Shown here piece after piece: positions 5,137 to 5,713 of a DNA stretch of 5,713 bases. Source of the stretch: Bacteroidota bacterium (GTDB taxonomy: Bacteria; Pseudomonadota; Alphaproteobacteria; Puniceispirillales; Puniceispirillaceae); contig JAACDV010000016.1 of the NCBI GenBank assembly GCA_009936825.1, forward strand, positions 1 to 5,713, given 5' to 3'. How positions within the stretch are numbered: position 1 is the stretch's first letter; the number at the start of each line of letters is the position of its first letter. The notes beneath the pieces are model-generated. The model ran no database searches. It saw only the letters and a program-made list of their open reading frames with translations, and was not told the DNA's origin. The position numbers were made by a program, and so were the translations under genes.

Positions 5137-5679
5137 ATGACCAGCAAAACTGAAATGATTGCCGTCGTTGCCATGGCGCAAAACCGTGTTATTGGCGACG
5201 GTGAAGGGCTGCTGTGGCATCTGCCGGATGATCTAAAAAGGGTGAAGGCGCTGACCATGGGTTGTCCTTTGATTATGGGGCGCAAGACTTGGGATTCCAT
5301 TGGCAGGGCGCTTCCCGGACGGGCCAGCATTGTGTTAACGCGCGATCCTGAATGGCGGGCCGACGGCGCCATCGCCGTTGCCAATCTGGTTGAGGCTATT
5401 GCCGCCTCAAAAGACTGGATTAACGCCAACCCGGATGCGCGTGACACCATTATTCTGTTCGGCGGGGGACAGATTTATGAAATGGGGATGCCGGAATGCA
5501 ACCGCATTGAACTGACGGTGGTTGAAATTGATGTCGATGGCGGGCCGGACGCGGCGCGGTTTCCAGTTCTAGATGACGATGAATGGTCACGGTCAGCTGT
5601 ATCCCGCCACCCCGCCAGCCAAACTGTGCCGGGCTATCGCTATGAGACGTTAACCCGCAAGAATCCGATCCCAATCTAA
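5137..5679 (+). CDS. folA: Dihydrofolate reductase FolA
   Basis: This 180-residue cytosolic enzyme reduces dihydrofolate to tetrahydrofolate with NADPH, recycling the product of ThyA. Visible motifs are the N-terminal IAVVAMAQNRVIG (8-20), LLWHLPDDLK (25-34) with the catalytic acid Asp32 (E. coli Asp27), the NADPH-binding MGRKTWDSIG (47-56), the LPGR turn (59-62), and the ILFGGGQIYE segment (106-115). The C-terminal RYETLTRK matches the last strand. It is longer than E. coli DHFR (159 residues) because of a six-residue N-terminal extension, a longer loop around residues 91-104 and a longer C-terminus. The residue aligned with E. coli Phe31 is Val36, and the substrate-contact region around E. 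coli Thr113 reads GGPDAARFP, so the folate pocket differs from the enterobacterial one. The Shine-Dalgarno is weak; TAGGG overlaps the thyA stop, suggesting translational coupling. Met7 is an alternative start, giving a protein closer to standard length. Confidence 0.96.
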   Translation: MTSKTEMIAVVAMAQNRVIGDGEGLLWHLPDDLKRVKALTMGCPLIMGRKTWDSIGRALPGRASIVLTRDPEWRADGAIAVANLVEAIAASKDWINANPDARDTIILFGGGQIYEMGMPECNRIELTVVEIDVDGGPDAARFPVLDDDEWSRSAVSRHPASQTVPGYRYETLTRKNPIPI

Positions 5680-5683
5680 GCCG

Positions 5684-5713
5684 GTTGGTATCTGGGCCAG
5701 TTGGTATCTGGGC
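5684..5713. repeat. 16-bp tandem duplication just after folA
   Basis: GTTGGTATCTGGGC occurs at 5684-5697 and, perfectly, at 5700-5713 where the window ends, giving a 16-bp period with CA as the last two bases of the first unit. It starts 5 bp after the folA stop. More copies could follow outside the window. Confidence 0.8.

Overview
The window most likely comes from an alphaproteobacterium of moderate GC content. The main evidence is a circularly permuted, two-piece tmRNA gene (ssrA) on the minus strand, followed by an alphaproteobacterial-type SspB adaptor gene. The divergent thyA-folA pair and the single class I fumarase fit that group. The sequence alone does not resolve genus or family.

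Layout, left to right. Positions 45-1373 (+) encode GlcF, the iron-sulfur subunit of glycolate oxidase; the rest of a glc operon would lie upstream, outside the window. Convergent to it, 3019-1415 (-) encodes a class I [4Fe-4S] fumarate hydratase, with a probable intrinsic terminator over its stop codon. Next, 3664-3113 (-) encodes SspB. About 4157-3799 (-) is ssrA, transcribed as acceptor piece, excised spacer, then coding piece with the tag reading frame. A 160-bp divergent control region separates ssrA from thyA (4333-5127, +) and folA (5137-5679, +), which lie 9 bp apart and look like one operon.

How the genes work together. ssrA and sspB are one functional unit. tmRNA rescues stalled ribosomes and adds the tag (A)ANDNTAPVAIAA, and SspB is expected to carry tagged proteins to ClpXP. 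thyA and folA form the dTMP/folate cycle: ThyA produces dihydrofolate and FolA regenerates tetrahydrofolate. glcF and the fumarase belong to glyoxylate and TCA-cycle carbon metabolism and seem to be only neighbours of the rest.

Two things are not obvious from the protein genes. The first is ssrA, supported by a seven-pair acceptor stem with a G3-U wobble formed between two separated segments, an encoded CCA, an alanine-GCA resume codon with a 12-residue tag frame, and a conserved 5' domain. The second is a set of six short adjacent tandem duplications (period 13-18 bp) at gene boundaries: before glcF, over the glcF stop, over the fumarase start, at the sspB stop, before sspB, and after folA. 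Three are perfect over 13 or more bases. I do not know of a described element that explains them.
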